From positions 1,860,001 through 1,924,000 of the forward strand of contig CP129487.1 of NCBI GenBank assembly GCA_030584025.1: a stretch of DNA of 64,000 nucleotides, read 5' to 3'. The notes below the pieces were generated by a model. The model worked only from the letters and a program-made list of their open reading frames with translations. It searched no databases and was not told the origin of the DNA. The translations under genes were made by a program, and so were the position numbers. The first letter of the stretch is position 1; every line of letters starts with the position of its first letter. Of the stretch, positions 34,262 to 44,025 are shown one piece after another. The DNA is from Cyclobacteriaceae bacterium. Its GTDB lineage: Bacteria; Bacteroidota; Bacteroidia; Cytophagales; Cyclobacteriaceae.

Positions 34262-37200
34262 TTACTTTACTACCAAACGCTTCACAACTTTGCGTAAACC
34301 TTGCCTGAATTCCACGAGATAAACACCGGGGACAACCTCAGGCAGCACAAGCTGTATCTCCTCAAATTCTTTAGTTGATACAATTGTTGAGTATACCTCT
34401 CGTCCCATTAGGTCATAGATGCCAAGTAACGCAGCGCTTGAGTTATCCTTAGCAAGGCGTAAAGTTAGTTCATCGCCAGCATGCACCGGGTTTGGATAAA
34501 ACCACATATTGAATTGACCCTTTCCATCTGGATTATTTATTACAATAACCCATGAAAAAGAGGTGGTGCCATCGAAGTCAACCTGTTTAAGTCGGTAATA
34601 ATTATTTCCAAGCAAGGGTAGCTCATCTGCAAAGGTGTAAATCGATCGTTCACCTGTAGTTCCTTTCCCTTCTTTTCTCCCAATAGTTACGAAAGACTCA
34701 CCATCGATGGATCGTTGTATTTCAAAATAATCATTATTCAATTCTGAGCTTGTAATCCACTCCAGGTAATGAACGCCTTGCATTCGTTTTCCTGTAAAAT
34801 CAGTCAATTCGACTGGAAGTGGAGTTGCAGTTGCGTTTAATGTTCCAAATGTTATATCCCGATTACTATACGTTAGTGGACCGCTTATCATAGAACCGGA
34901 AGTCACACTTCCTGAAGGCGCACTTATCGTACTTAATAAATCCCAGGCTGTTCCATTCCAAAATAATATCCGGAGATTACTGATTGTACTTTGTACATCG
35001 GATAGTGCGTCCCAATAAAGCTGAACCCGTGAAGAAGCGGGTGACACAGCGTCCACATTCCAATATTCATTTCCACTGGCTTTGTCCACACCTGCAGCAC
35101 TAGCAGCTGGTGTTAAGCTGAACACATCATTTGGTGAAAGGGCATTAAAGTATTGTACGGTAAAGTTTTTTAACCCTGCATAAGATGCTGGAGAAGCGAT
35201 TTCCATCAAGCCGTAACGTGTAGCTGTCCCAACAGGAAAGGGAAAAGATTGAACAACAGGTGCTAACTGTCGAATCAAAGGCCCATTCACATATCGCGTG
35301 GAAGAATAATTATCAGCCGTAGCCAGATTGAGTAATCGTAACTGATTGGCTGCATCGGTTGTAATAATACCATTTGAAAAAAGTAGTGATGACTGAATGT
35401 CAATATCTCCTCCTGCCGCAATTCCCCTACCAGCATCCGCGCTGTTTACAATGGTTAACCCACTTGCATTATTAAGCTCAAGATCATTAAAGGCATTTGT
35501 TCCAGTAAAAGAACCCGCTATGAGTTGTAAGGATGTTCCTTCGAGAACGACTTTTGAACTACCTCCTCCATTGTCAAACGTAGCTAAGTCTGACTTATAG
35601 ACATTCCCCAACACAGTAATTATACTATTTCCATCTGGCACTAATGCATCCACAGAACCCAGAATTTCCAGGTTTTCACAAATTCTAACGTTGGTATTAT
35701 TAGAGAACACCCGATCACCAGAACCGGACAATATCAGCCTCCTCACATTTGACAAGCCTGATAAGATACTGTAACTACCGGATCCGGCATATTCCAGTCC
35801 ACCTCCACCTATACATGCGCCCGTAGGAAAGAAATCCTGATAATCCCCAGCGGGAAACGAAATAGATGGTGTATTTGAAACCAACTTTAAGGTTCCTTCA
35901 CCGGTAACGAAGCCCAGGTTATGACCAATGGTCCCATTTACTTCCAATGTTGCCCCAGATTCAATAGTGATTTTACGTGTACGGATACTATTCACATCCA
36001 ATGTGAGTGTAAACCCACTCTTCACGGTTATGTCCGGGGTTGAACCAATCAAAGGAGCAACACCCCCTTGGTAAGATGGATCCGCGTAAAAGTTTCCAGT
36101 TGCTACAGCTTCCAACGTAATAAATTCAGGTACAACATCTGGGATTGCGGCTCCGCACAACAAGGTTGTACCATCATTTTCAAGTGTAACTCCTGCAGTA
36201 TAAATTCCGGAAATGGTTGCATCCCCATTGCCTGTAAATGGAAATTCAATACGTTGATTGACTTCATCAAACTGAGCTTGAGAAAATACCTTATCCCATG
36301 TATTTCCAGCATTATACAATCGCGCAGGACCATAATTAGCAACGGTGTATGGTGCGGTTACACTGAACGAACCTGGATCATAAAACATTTCCAATTCTCC
36401 ATTGAATGAAGTAGTTCCACTGCTTTTAATAATCCAGTAGTATTGCAAAACATTGCTTGCATCGGTTATTTCAGGATCTGAACATGGTAACGCAGATTCG
36501 CTATCTTCCGGAACCGGGGGAACGTCTGCCACTGGCCTCACAGTTATACTGCTAGGATTGATATCGTTGATAGTAGCCACTACTGGCGTATAGGCTATAA
36601 GCCCCACCGGAAAAGTAAACGTAACATTTCCACTACTCACCGTATTAAATAACTTCCGCACACCAAAGTCATTGATTGAACTATTGGTTTGTATCATGCG
36701 GTTTACATTAAAGTCATCTTTAGTTGTATTCCCCAAACCGTTTTCAATAACAGCTGCAGGGGTAAATGTCAGTAAGTTACCTCCTATATCAAAAACTCCT
36801 GATTCCAACACGAGTCGTTGATTAATTTGAAAGTTGAGGTCTGTTGCTTCAATAACCAGACCTTCGGAATTATTCAACCGGATAGAACTAAAGAAGCTGC
36901 TTCCAGGCGAGGTTCGTAGTAGTTTTTGCTTTTGTGATCCGTTGAAAACAATTCCAGCTCCTCCTGGATCACTAAGATGTGTTGTATTAAAGGTCAGGTC
37001 TTTACCAATATTAAATGCAAAATTCTGTGTATTGATCGTACCCCCGGTAATGGACACATCGTTTACTGCAGTAATATCTTTTTCCAACAGCAAAGTTCCG
37101 GTTCCTGCCTTATCAATATTTCTGAAGGTAGTGGCCCCAATACCTGTTATGGTAGTGGTGCTTGAAGATGGAAAAAAAGTAGTTTGAGTTAAACCAGTAA

Positions 37201-40200
37201 CTGAAAACGTTCCGTTATTTGTAAGAGAACTATTTACTGTCAACGCATAGATATCAGGGTTGAATGAAGCGCCATTGGCGACTACCAAATGATTAACGCT
37301 TAATGGCAGACCAATTATCCTAGTAGAAACATTTGCAGATGCCAACACTAAACTATCAATCAGAATACTTGAACGAACATTAAAATTATTCTGATTGACA
37401 GGCGTTGTAGCATTTCCTAATTCAATAGCCCTTCCTCCTACAGTGAAATTGTCGGGTTCCAGTAAGAGTGTTGGTCGTGTTGGGCTATTAATATGTCTTT
37501 CAATAGCAAATTCACCACCCGTAAAGGTAAACTCGCTACCAGCATTGATAATTTCAAATGCACCCCGTGCTGTATTAGGTGTTGCGTTTTTAGCAAAAAG
37601 CGCACTCCCTCCTGTTTGACGGTACTTTAAAATACCCGAAGTAGAAACCAACGATCTTCTTAATTGAGATCCAACAATCAGGTTTCCGGCAGAAAGTTCG
37701 ATCACCGCATTACCGGAAGCACTATACTCCATAAAGTTATTTACACCAGCGCCACCATCCAGGTTTAATTCTCCCCCGTTAATACGAAGCAAACCATCCA
37801 GAATAATGCCTGTGTTTGTTCCTGTTACCCGGGCAATTCCGCGAGTCAGTATCAATCCACCAGACCCTGACGAAGCTTGTGGATCCGCTAAATTCGGCAG
37901 CAGAAAATTGCCACCTCCAGATGACAGTATAATGTCGATGGTTGGATCATTTAAAATGAGAGAACCATTAACAATTTCAACCGCTTTATTAACTTGGTTT
38001 GTAGGGCCGTTTAGGGTAAAAGGAAAATCGAACGAAAATGAAGATGTAATAGAAGAACCCTTATTAACAAGCAATCTATACAATTCGGGTACTGATCCAC
38101 TTGTCCATGAATAAGCATGAATACCTTCACCACTTAATTCGAGCACTGCATTATTGTCAGTAGCACCATTTCCATTAAACAAATCCAAAACACCGGGTCG
38201 TTCCTGGATGATATTACCATTCACAATCAATCGATGATTCAACCCATTAGGGGTTGTGTTCAGCACCTGTACATTGGAATTATCGGCACTGCCCCGAAGC
38301 CTTAATCCACCGACTTCAAAAGTCACTGCTGTATTCGTACCAAATTGCAAAGTACCGCCCAGGTAGCCACCAATACGGCATTCCTGCTCCACTACAAAAT
38401 TACCTGTGCCGGTGCGGAGAATTGTATTTCCGTCAACAGTAAGGTTATTGTTAACTTGAATATCGTTGTTAAAAATAGCTATGCGGCTATTATTTCCTCC
38501 TTCTATCCGAAGGTTTGGAAACACAGTAGTGGGTGGATTTATGGTATAGGTGCCATTACCATTTAAGAAATAGGCATACGTGAACGTGTTGCTTGAATAA
38601 AAATCACCAAAATCGCCAGAAATAATTGCAGCTTCTGCCGGACTATTCGGACGCTCCATAAATGTACCTCCTGTACCTCCAATTTTTCCAAAGGTTAAGG
38701 TCGATGTTCTATTAACAACAAGACGGCTTCCGTTTCCTAGAGGATTTTCATAGAGTATTTCAGCAACCTGAATATTGTTGCCATTCGCTATGTTCATGGA
38801 ATGGGTAGGTGAAATTCCCCCGGTAAACCCACCGTATCCAATTACAGCAATATCTCCCGCCTGTGGCCAAGTTCCTGCTGCAGGTCGGGCAGCATTATTG
38901 GCCGCTCCATCGTGGGGTACAGTTGACCAGTTGTTCCCATCTTCCCAAAATCTATCATACCAACTGCTGCCATCACTTAGCCGGGAATAATAAACTGTTG
39001 GAGCCCCCACAAATCGTGTTGACTCACCTGTTGTATAATTACCATTAGTAAGGGTAAATCCTACGAATCCAGCTTGGGTAAATTCAGCATTCGTGGAGGA
39101 TCCATTAAACACAATGTGTCTTGTATTTGTGTTAGGTCCATTTTGCAAATCAGTTACATCGGCTACCGGATCAGATTCAAATGTACGGGTATATGGAAGG
39201 TTATCAACTACATAACCCGGTACATAATTGGCTTGTTGGGTATTACCGGTTTGCAAATCAACAATATTTCCATCTGTACGATTACGATAATACAGGCGTA
39301 AAGCAACCGTTGGTAAAGTGGCAAAACCATCGTGGGTAACGCGCCAATAATGCCGCAAAATTTCTCCACCCGTAATGGCAGTTGTGGTCAGTTCCCCACT
39401 TACTACGCGTATTTGAACATATCCATCGTCTGTGAAATTCTTAACTTTTAATTGAGCTGGTCTATAATATACGGTAGTCCCACCATCTAACGTGAAGCCT
39501 ACTGGAAACGTCATTGGGCCTGTATTGTTTATACGCGTTGTTGCGTCTTCAGCTAACGTGTTACCCGAAACCCTGACGCGTAATCCGCCATCACTGGCTT
39601 TGCCATCTGAAAACACACAAATATTTCCGGTAAATCCAGTATTGGTTACGCGCAATAAACTGCTTGACGCCACATTATTGTCAAAGAAAACACCTCCTCC
39701 ATTATTCCAATTCCAGATTTCGTCAACCGTTAAGGTAAAATTCCTGGTATATATTCTTCCGTTCAGGTATTCCATTCGCTCTATACGGACATCACTGGTT
39801 AACTCTACCAAAGTGGCTGCACCAACATTAAAACGAATATTACCAAACACAGAACCAGCGCTTGTTGTAATTGTAAGAGGAGGATCTTCACGGAAACGAA
39901 CCTGAGCTAAGGATGGAGTACCCGATGCCGTAGGATACGGTCCAGTGTTATAATAAGTGCCCATCCGGTCATTATTTACAATACTTGCCCATATGCGGAA
40001 AGTAAAACGATTTTGATCAAGTGTTCCCGATAACACACTGGCATCTCCATTTACATCAATCATAATGGATGCGCTACCACGAGTTGATCGGCCAATCGTT
40101 CGTAGTTCATTTCCCGAGGTACGATCCAACACAAATGCACCCAACTCAAACTGACCGCCTGATCCAAAATAAAGTGTGTCGATCGCTGATGTGCCAATGG

Positions 40201-43200
40201 TTTGGTTGAAGTAGGTGGTGTTGACAGCAGTTGGTTGGTCGGCAACTCCATCATAGGGAGCAACCCCACCAAAAACGGGAATATAACTGGCGGTTCTATC
40301 AACAAAAAAAGTTCCACCTATATATACATCATTAACATTGGCTCCTGAAGTTACAGGTCTAAAAACCACCGACTGTGGTTGTGGATAAACATCATCGCCT
40401 TCGAGGATCAAATCATTTAATACCCGTAATGGCTGAGCAGTAAGATTTTGCGTATCGGGAAAAGCACCGGTACCTGAACTGGTTCCATCCAAAACAACAT
40501 CACCAGCTGATGCAACAGTGGCACGCATTCGAACATTATAAAAAGGCGCGCGTGACGTAATTCGGTATTGAGTAGTAGTGTTACTGTCGAAAATAACAGT
40601 TCCACCCGTTACATTTTGGTTGGAAGCATCGGCATTTATGAATATTGTTCCTCTCAGATTCCCAGTACCTAGTGAAGTACGCCCTTGAATACGTAATGTT
40701 CCGCCAGACATAATAAATACATTGCCTGTGTAGGTCAATGAGAAAACCGCATAATCGGCATTTATCCCTGCTCCACCCAGTACAGTTACTGTTCCCCCGG
40801 ATTGTTCATAAGTACCTTGCGCAGATGCTCCCTGTACAGAAGTTCTAAAAGCCCTAACCGTGACAGAACCCCCTGTAACTTTTAATGATCCGCTTCCACG
40901 TACTGTTATACCGCTACCTACTGTAGCTATCAATTGCCCGGCACCTACCTCTATTGCTCCATATGGAACGATAGCCGTGCCCGAAGTCTTTCTAACATAG
41001 CCCCCATTTACCCATAACCTGGCAGCAGATGGAATGCTATAATTTGTTACGGTGTTAAGAACGGGTATGATTACATTCGAATTAAGTCGGGCAGTACCAC
41101 TTATTAACGAGAATGAATTTAAGTTAGCTGCAGGAGAAGTAACATCTGAATCGATGTTATAATTTGCCCTTCCTAAGAGCCTAAAATGTGCACTGTCTGT
41201 AGCTTGTATATCAAGTATGTAGGTACTACTGCCCCCCTTATCAACCACAATACGCGAAAAGAATCCTGTATTGTTTAGTACAAGGGTCTGATTGTTTGTA
41301 TTGCCTGTAAACGCAACATTGACTCTTCCAGCATTATCATCTGTGGTGTAATAGGCATTAGCAGGATTATATCGCGCTGCATCTGAACCAAAATCAGCCC
41401 GGTTCGTGAAATATACCTGACCATTGTTGGTGAGATTTCCTTTAAGCTCAAATGTGTGTACAGCTCCTGTTACATTACGTGTTCTAATTCGGCCTATTCG
41501 GGTTGTACTATTATCTTCAACAAGCACATTACCTTCAACAATAAGTGATCTACCTACCGATGTATTATCGCCAAAGAAGAAATTGCCATTACGAACAGTA
41601 AAATCTTGCCGTACAAGATAATCTGATCCAAGGTATACTTCATCCGTATTTGAGACGCGTTCGATTCGAACATTTCTCCAATTTCGATTTACGTTTAAGG
41701 TTATGTTTCCTGTTCCATCAATTACTACTGTTCCACCATTTGTCTGATCAGCAAAACCAATATTGCTTTCAACATTACCGGATGGGAAATTGTCAACAAG
41801 TCCGCTTCCAGGATTAAAACCTGCCATTCGGATAATACCATTTCCATCAATCCGGTTAAAGTTGTGGCCTGTTGAGTTTGTTAAATTCAGTGTACCACGT
41901 ACCTCAATTGAATTGATAATAATATTGTTCGTTACCGGTTGAATCGTTACGGTTCGTCCTGATCGAATCAAAACATCATCATCTGGGCCCGGTATGGCAC
42001 TTCCAGGATTATTGTAAATTGGAGTAACAGAAGCATCTAAAGTCCAGGTATTTGGATCGCTCCAATTTCCATCTTGAAAGACATACCATGTGTTAGCGGT
42101 TAATTGGCTACCTAAAGCAATTGTATAATAACCTGTTTTTAGACGATTCGCAGAAACAGAAACTACTAATCGAGTTCCGGCTTCAACCGCATAACTTGTT
42201 GCCACCACCCGTGAAAAGTTACCTCCTGCATTGTCCCGGTAAATCAAAACATAGTCACCTGCATTGCCCGTAAACGGCAGTCCAGCCGTGGCAAAATCAA
42301 ATACCAGATTGGCCGCAATATTTCCCGCATCCACTGATCCATTAAAGGTGGATTCCAGGTACCAACTTCTCGCCCACCGGCTTGTAATTTCAGGTTCGCC
42401 AAGATTCGTAATAACACCACTCGCGGGAACTGTTCCATCATGCGCAAAAAGAATAAATTCATTGCTACTCAATGAATTCTCTGACTCACGAAGCTGGAAA
42501 GCATCTGATACCGCCTCAATTCTTTTAATGACACCATCAACAGAACCTATACCCGTTAGATTTTCGGCAAATGAACTGATGTACATCGCATCATTTCCGA
42601 AGAGATCATTCGAACCGATATTTATCGAATATTTTTGGCTCAGATAATTTTCAACAACCAACCTCTCAGGAATGGTTAATGCATTCTTGTAGATGATAAC
42701 CTCTGCGATATCACCCGAAAAGCTTCGGTTATCTCCTAAGTTGAAATTGCCAATATAAACGGGAGAAGCATTATTCGGAATCACGGCAGGCCCTGCAGTA
42801 CTGCCTGAGTTAACAGATGACCTAAAGGCTGTGTATTTATTTCCTGAAAGCGATCCGTCAAAAATACCTGAGTAAAGATGATTGGTATTGTCCGTAAATC
42901 CCCCAATTGTAATGACTCCACTGGCGTTATTTGCCATATTCGAAATCAGGTTGTTGCCATCCTTATAAATCCGGTAGGACTGATTTACATCTGCTCCGGT
43001 ACGTTTATTCAAAATACCCATAGGCCCACCTCCAGTAGCGGAACGTACGGCAACAAAAAATGAAAACCCACCGCCATCATCCAGAATATCATTATCTGGA
43101 ATAGCAAGCATTACATTTGAAAATCCACCTCCACTTGCAAAATTTATGGAGGCTTGATTATTCATGTTGGTGTTTGAATTTGTCCACAACGGCTGTGCAG

Positions 43201-43432
43201 TTCCAGTTGCCTGACTGGCATTCAAACCATTTCCAGATTGATCTGCCCATGAAGAGACCCGTCCGGAAGATTGTACAACGCCAGCATCGGCCCGTAGCCA
43301 TAGTACATTTCGAGGTTGTCCTCCACTGCCAGTGGAATTTCCTACTCCACCAGGCCCTGTTTGAGCCAAAGTAGAATTGTAACAGGACAGAATTAAAGCA
43401 ATGCAGCCAACAAATAGACCGTGGTAATTCAT
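34262..43432 (-). CDS. Giant T9SS-secreted surface protein with LamG-like and repetitive beta domains
   Basis: A ~3056-residue exported protein. The ATG at 43432 gives a good signal peptide (residues 1-24, LFVGCIALILSC, ending LAQ); an upstream in-frame ATG at 43474 adds 14 residues and is less likely. Residues about 30-260 look like a LamG/concanavalin-type sandwich (VLWLRADAGVVQSSGRVSSW, and ERLVVENYLSQKYSI). A large middle of over 2500 residues is rich in Asn, Gly, Thr and Ser with many short strands (patterns like VNGNLTVDGN), as in beta-helix or G8-like repeats. The last ~80 residues are a T9SS type A sorting domain: FYPNPVHAGDELTL, IYDLMGREV, VPGVYLVEFR, final KRLVVK. It is probably a cell-surface adhesin or gliding/attachment protein. 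Its DNA composition is not visibly foreign. Confidence 0.9.
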   Translation of the reverse strand: MNYHGLFVGCIALILSCYNSTLAQTGPGGVGNSTGSGGQPRNVLWLRADAGVVQSSGRVSSWADQSGNGLNASQATGTAQPLWTNSNTNMNNQASINFASGGGFSNVMLAIPDNDILDDGGGFSFFVAVRSATGGGPMGILNKRTGADVNQSYRIYKDGNNLISNMANNASGVITIGGFTDNTNHLYSGIFDGSLSGNKYTAFRSSVNSGSTAGPAVIPNNASPVYIGNFNLGDNRSFSGDIAEVIIYKNALTIPERLVVENYLSQKYSINIGSNDLFGNDAMYISSFAENLTGIGSVDGVIKRIEAVSDAFQLRESENSLSSNEFILFAHDGTVPASGVITNLGEPEITSRWARSWYLESTFNGSVDAGNIAANLVFDFATAGLPFTGNAGDYVLIYRDNAGGNFSRVVATSYAVEAGTRLVVSVSANRLKTGYYTIALGSQLTANTWYVFQDGNWSDPNTWTLDASVTPIYNNPGSAIPGPDDDVLIRSGRTVTIQPVTNNIIINSIEVRGTLNLTNSTGHNFNRIDGNGIIRMAGFNPGSGLVDNFPSGNVESNIGFADQTNGGTVVIDGTGNITLNVNRNWRNVRIERVSNTDEVYLGSDYLVRQDFTVRNGNFFFGDNTSVGRSLIVEGNVLVEDNSTTRIGRIRTRNVTGAVHTFELKGNLTNNGQVYFTNRADFGSDAARYNPANAYYTTDDNAGRVNVAFTGNTNNQTLVLNNTGFFSRIVVDKGGSSTYILDIQATDSAHFRLLGRANYNIDSDVTSPAANLNSFSLISGTARLNSNVIIPVLNTVTNYSIPSAARLWVNGGYVRKTSGTAIVPYGAIEVGAGQLIATVGSGITVRGSGSLKVTGGSVTVRAFRTSVQGASAQGTYEQSGGTVTVLGGAGINADYAVFSLTYTGNVFIMSGGTLRIQGRTSLGTGNLRGTIFINADASNQNVTGGTVIFDSNTTTQYRITSRAPFYNVRMRATVASAGDVVLDGTSSGTGAFPDTQNLTAQPLRVLNDLILEGDDVYPQPQSVVFRPVTSGANVNDVYIGGTFFVDRTASYIPVFGGVAPYDGVADQPTAVNTTYFNQTIGTSAIDTLYFGSGGQFELGAFVLDRTSGNELRTIGRSTRGSASIMIDVNGDASVLSGTLDQNRFTFRIWASIVNNDRMGTYYNTGPYPTASGTPSLAQVRFREDPPLTITTSAGSVFGNIRFNVGAATLVELTSDVRIERMEYLNGRIYTRNFTLTVDEIWNWNNGGGVFFDNNVASSSLLRVTNTGFTGNICVFSDGKASDGGLRVRVSGNTLAEDATTRINNTGPMTFPVGFTLDGGTTVYYRPAQLKVKNFTDDGYVQIRVVSGELTTTAITGGEILRHYWRVTHDGFATLPTVALRLYYRNRTDGNIVDLQTGNTQQANYVPGYVVDNLPYTRTFESDPVADVTDLQNGPNTNTRHIVFNGSSTNAEFTQAGFVGFTLTNGNYTTGESTRFVGAPTVYYSRLSDGSSWYDRFWEDGNNWSTVPHDGAANNAARPAAGTWPQAGDIAVIGYGGFTGGISPTHSMNIANGNNIQVAEILYENPLGNGSRLVVNRTSTLTFGKIGGTGGTFMERPNSPAEAAIISGDFGDFYSSNTFTYAYFLNGNGTYTINPPTTVFPNLRIEGGNNSRIAIFNNDIQVNNNLTVDGNTILRTGTGNFVVEQECRIGGYLGGTLQFGTNTAVTFEVGGLRLRGSADNSNVQVLNTTPNGLNHRLIVNGNIIQERPGVLDLFNGNGATDNNAVLELSGEGIHAYSWTSGSVPELYRLLVNKGSSITSSFSFDFPFTLNGPTNQVNKAVEIVNGSLILNDPTIDIILSSGGGNFLLPNLADPQASSGSGGLILTRGIARVTGTNTGIILDGLLRINGGELNLDGGAGVNNFMEYSASGNAVIELSAGNLIVGSQLRRSLVSTSGILKYRQTGGSALFAKNATPNTARGAFEIINAGSEFTFTGGEFAIERHINSPTRPTLLLEPDNFTVGGRAIELGNATTPVNQNNFNVRSSILIDSLVLASANVSTRIIGLPLSVNHLVVANGASFNPDIYALTVNSSLTNNGTFSVTGLTQTTFFPSSSTTTITGIGATTFRNIDKAGTGTLLLEKDITAVNDVSITGGTINTQNFAFNIGKDLTFNTTHLSDPGGAGIVFNGSQKQKLLRTSPGSSFFSSIRLNNSEGLVIEATDLNFQINQRLVLESGVFDIGGNLLTFTPAAVIENGLGNTTKDDFNVNRMIQTNSSINDFGVRKLFNTVSSGNVTFTFPVGLIAYTPVVATINDINPSSITVRPVADVPPVPEDSESALPCSDPEITDASNVLQYYWIIKSSGTTSFNGELEMFYDPGSFSVTAPYTVANYGPARLYNAGNTWDKVFSQAQFDEVNQRIEFPFTGNGDATISGIYTAGVTLENDGTTLLCGAAIPDVVPEFITLEAVATGNFYADPSYQGGVAPLIGSTPDITVKSGFTLTLDVNSIRTRKITIESGATLEVNGTIGHNLGFVTGEGTLKLVSNTPSISFPAGDYQDFFPTGACIGGGGLEYAGSGSYSILSGLSNVRRLILSGSGDRVFSNNTNVRICENLEILGSVDALVPDGNSIITVLGNVYKSDLATFDNGGGSSKVVLEGTSLQLIAGSFTGTNAFNDLELNNASGLTIVNSADAGRGIAAGGDIDIQSSLLFSNGIITTDAANQLRLLNLATADNYSSTRYVNGPLIRQLAPVVQSFPFPVGTATRYGLMEIASPASYAGLKNFTVQYFNALSPNDVFSLTPAASAAGVDKASGNEYWNVDAVSPASSRVQLYWDALSDVQSTISNLRILFWNGTAWDLLSTISAPSGSVTSGSMISGPLTYSNRDITFGTLNATATPLPVELTDFTGKRMQGVHYLEWITSSELNNDYFEIQRSIDGESFVTIGRKEGKGTTGERSIYTFADELPLLGNNYYRLKQVDFDGTTSFSWVIVINNPDGKGQFNMWFYPNPVHAGDELTLRLAKDNSSAALLGIYDLMGREVYSTIVSTKEFEEIQLVLPEVVPGVYLVEFRQGLRKVVKRLVVK

Positions 43433-43566
43433 AAATCGGTAACTTTTGTTAAAAAAATATGCCAAAGATACCATAAATTAAATACTTTTCCCATGCTAGC
43501 AAGCATGGCTATAGTTGTGCAAACCTTCAATTTGGATAGCACCGCTGATACCCGTAACATTGTATT

Positions 43567-44019
43567 ATGGATCGAAAAGCTGAAATTCAAAAAACCATTT
43601 ATGATAATGCCAAGTCGCATTTTCTTGGAAATTTCCCTGACTCATTACCGATTGAACAAGCTTATGTACACATTGGCATGTACCTGGGTTGGATTATAGA
43701 TAAGGGACTTTATTCCGAGTTTTTTGAAGAAGAGGCCTCTATTCAAATATTCCGGTTTAAAAGAAGGGAAATATCCTGCACCATTCTCAGCGAAATATGG
43801 GATGGTTACCTGGGATATGAATTGTTTAATCGTCAGGGTAACATGTTTACCTACTATTACTATGGTGGCGGCTTGTATAGGAATGATTATGATGAGCTGT
43901 TGGTAAAAACGCTACCTTCCATTTATCACGTTACCGATAGCTGGGAAAATTACGATAAGATGGCCGCCCGTATTGAAATGCGCTTCCAGGACTGGAAAAA
44001 ATTAGTTGGTGCGGCCTGA
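43567..44019 (+). CDS. Conserved protein of unknown function
   Basis: A 150-residue cytoplasmic protein, not recognised. It has an acidic N-terminal helix, an aromatic-rich helical segment (AYVHIGMYLGWIIDKGLYSE), and a beta-rich second half ending YDKMAARIEMRFQDWKK. The pattern resembles small Bacteroidota DUF proteins with immunity-like or enzyme-accessory folds, but I cannot place it. It starts 134 bases from the T9SS gene start and converges with the unknown gene at 44026. Confidence 0.6.
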   Translation: MDRKAEIQKTIYDNAKSHFLGNFPDSLPIEQAYVHIGMYLGWIIDKGLYSEFFEEEASIQIFRFKRREISCTILSEIWDGYLGYELFNRQGNMFTYYYYGGGLYRNDYDELLVKTLPSIYHVTDSWENYDKMAARIEMRFQDWKKLVGAA

Positions 44020-44025
44020 TTACCC

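Noticed and set aside
39492..39905. Several 70-140-codon plus-strand frames within the giant T9SS gene
   Set aside because: All antisense to one continuous 3056-codon frame with signal peptide and sorting domain.
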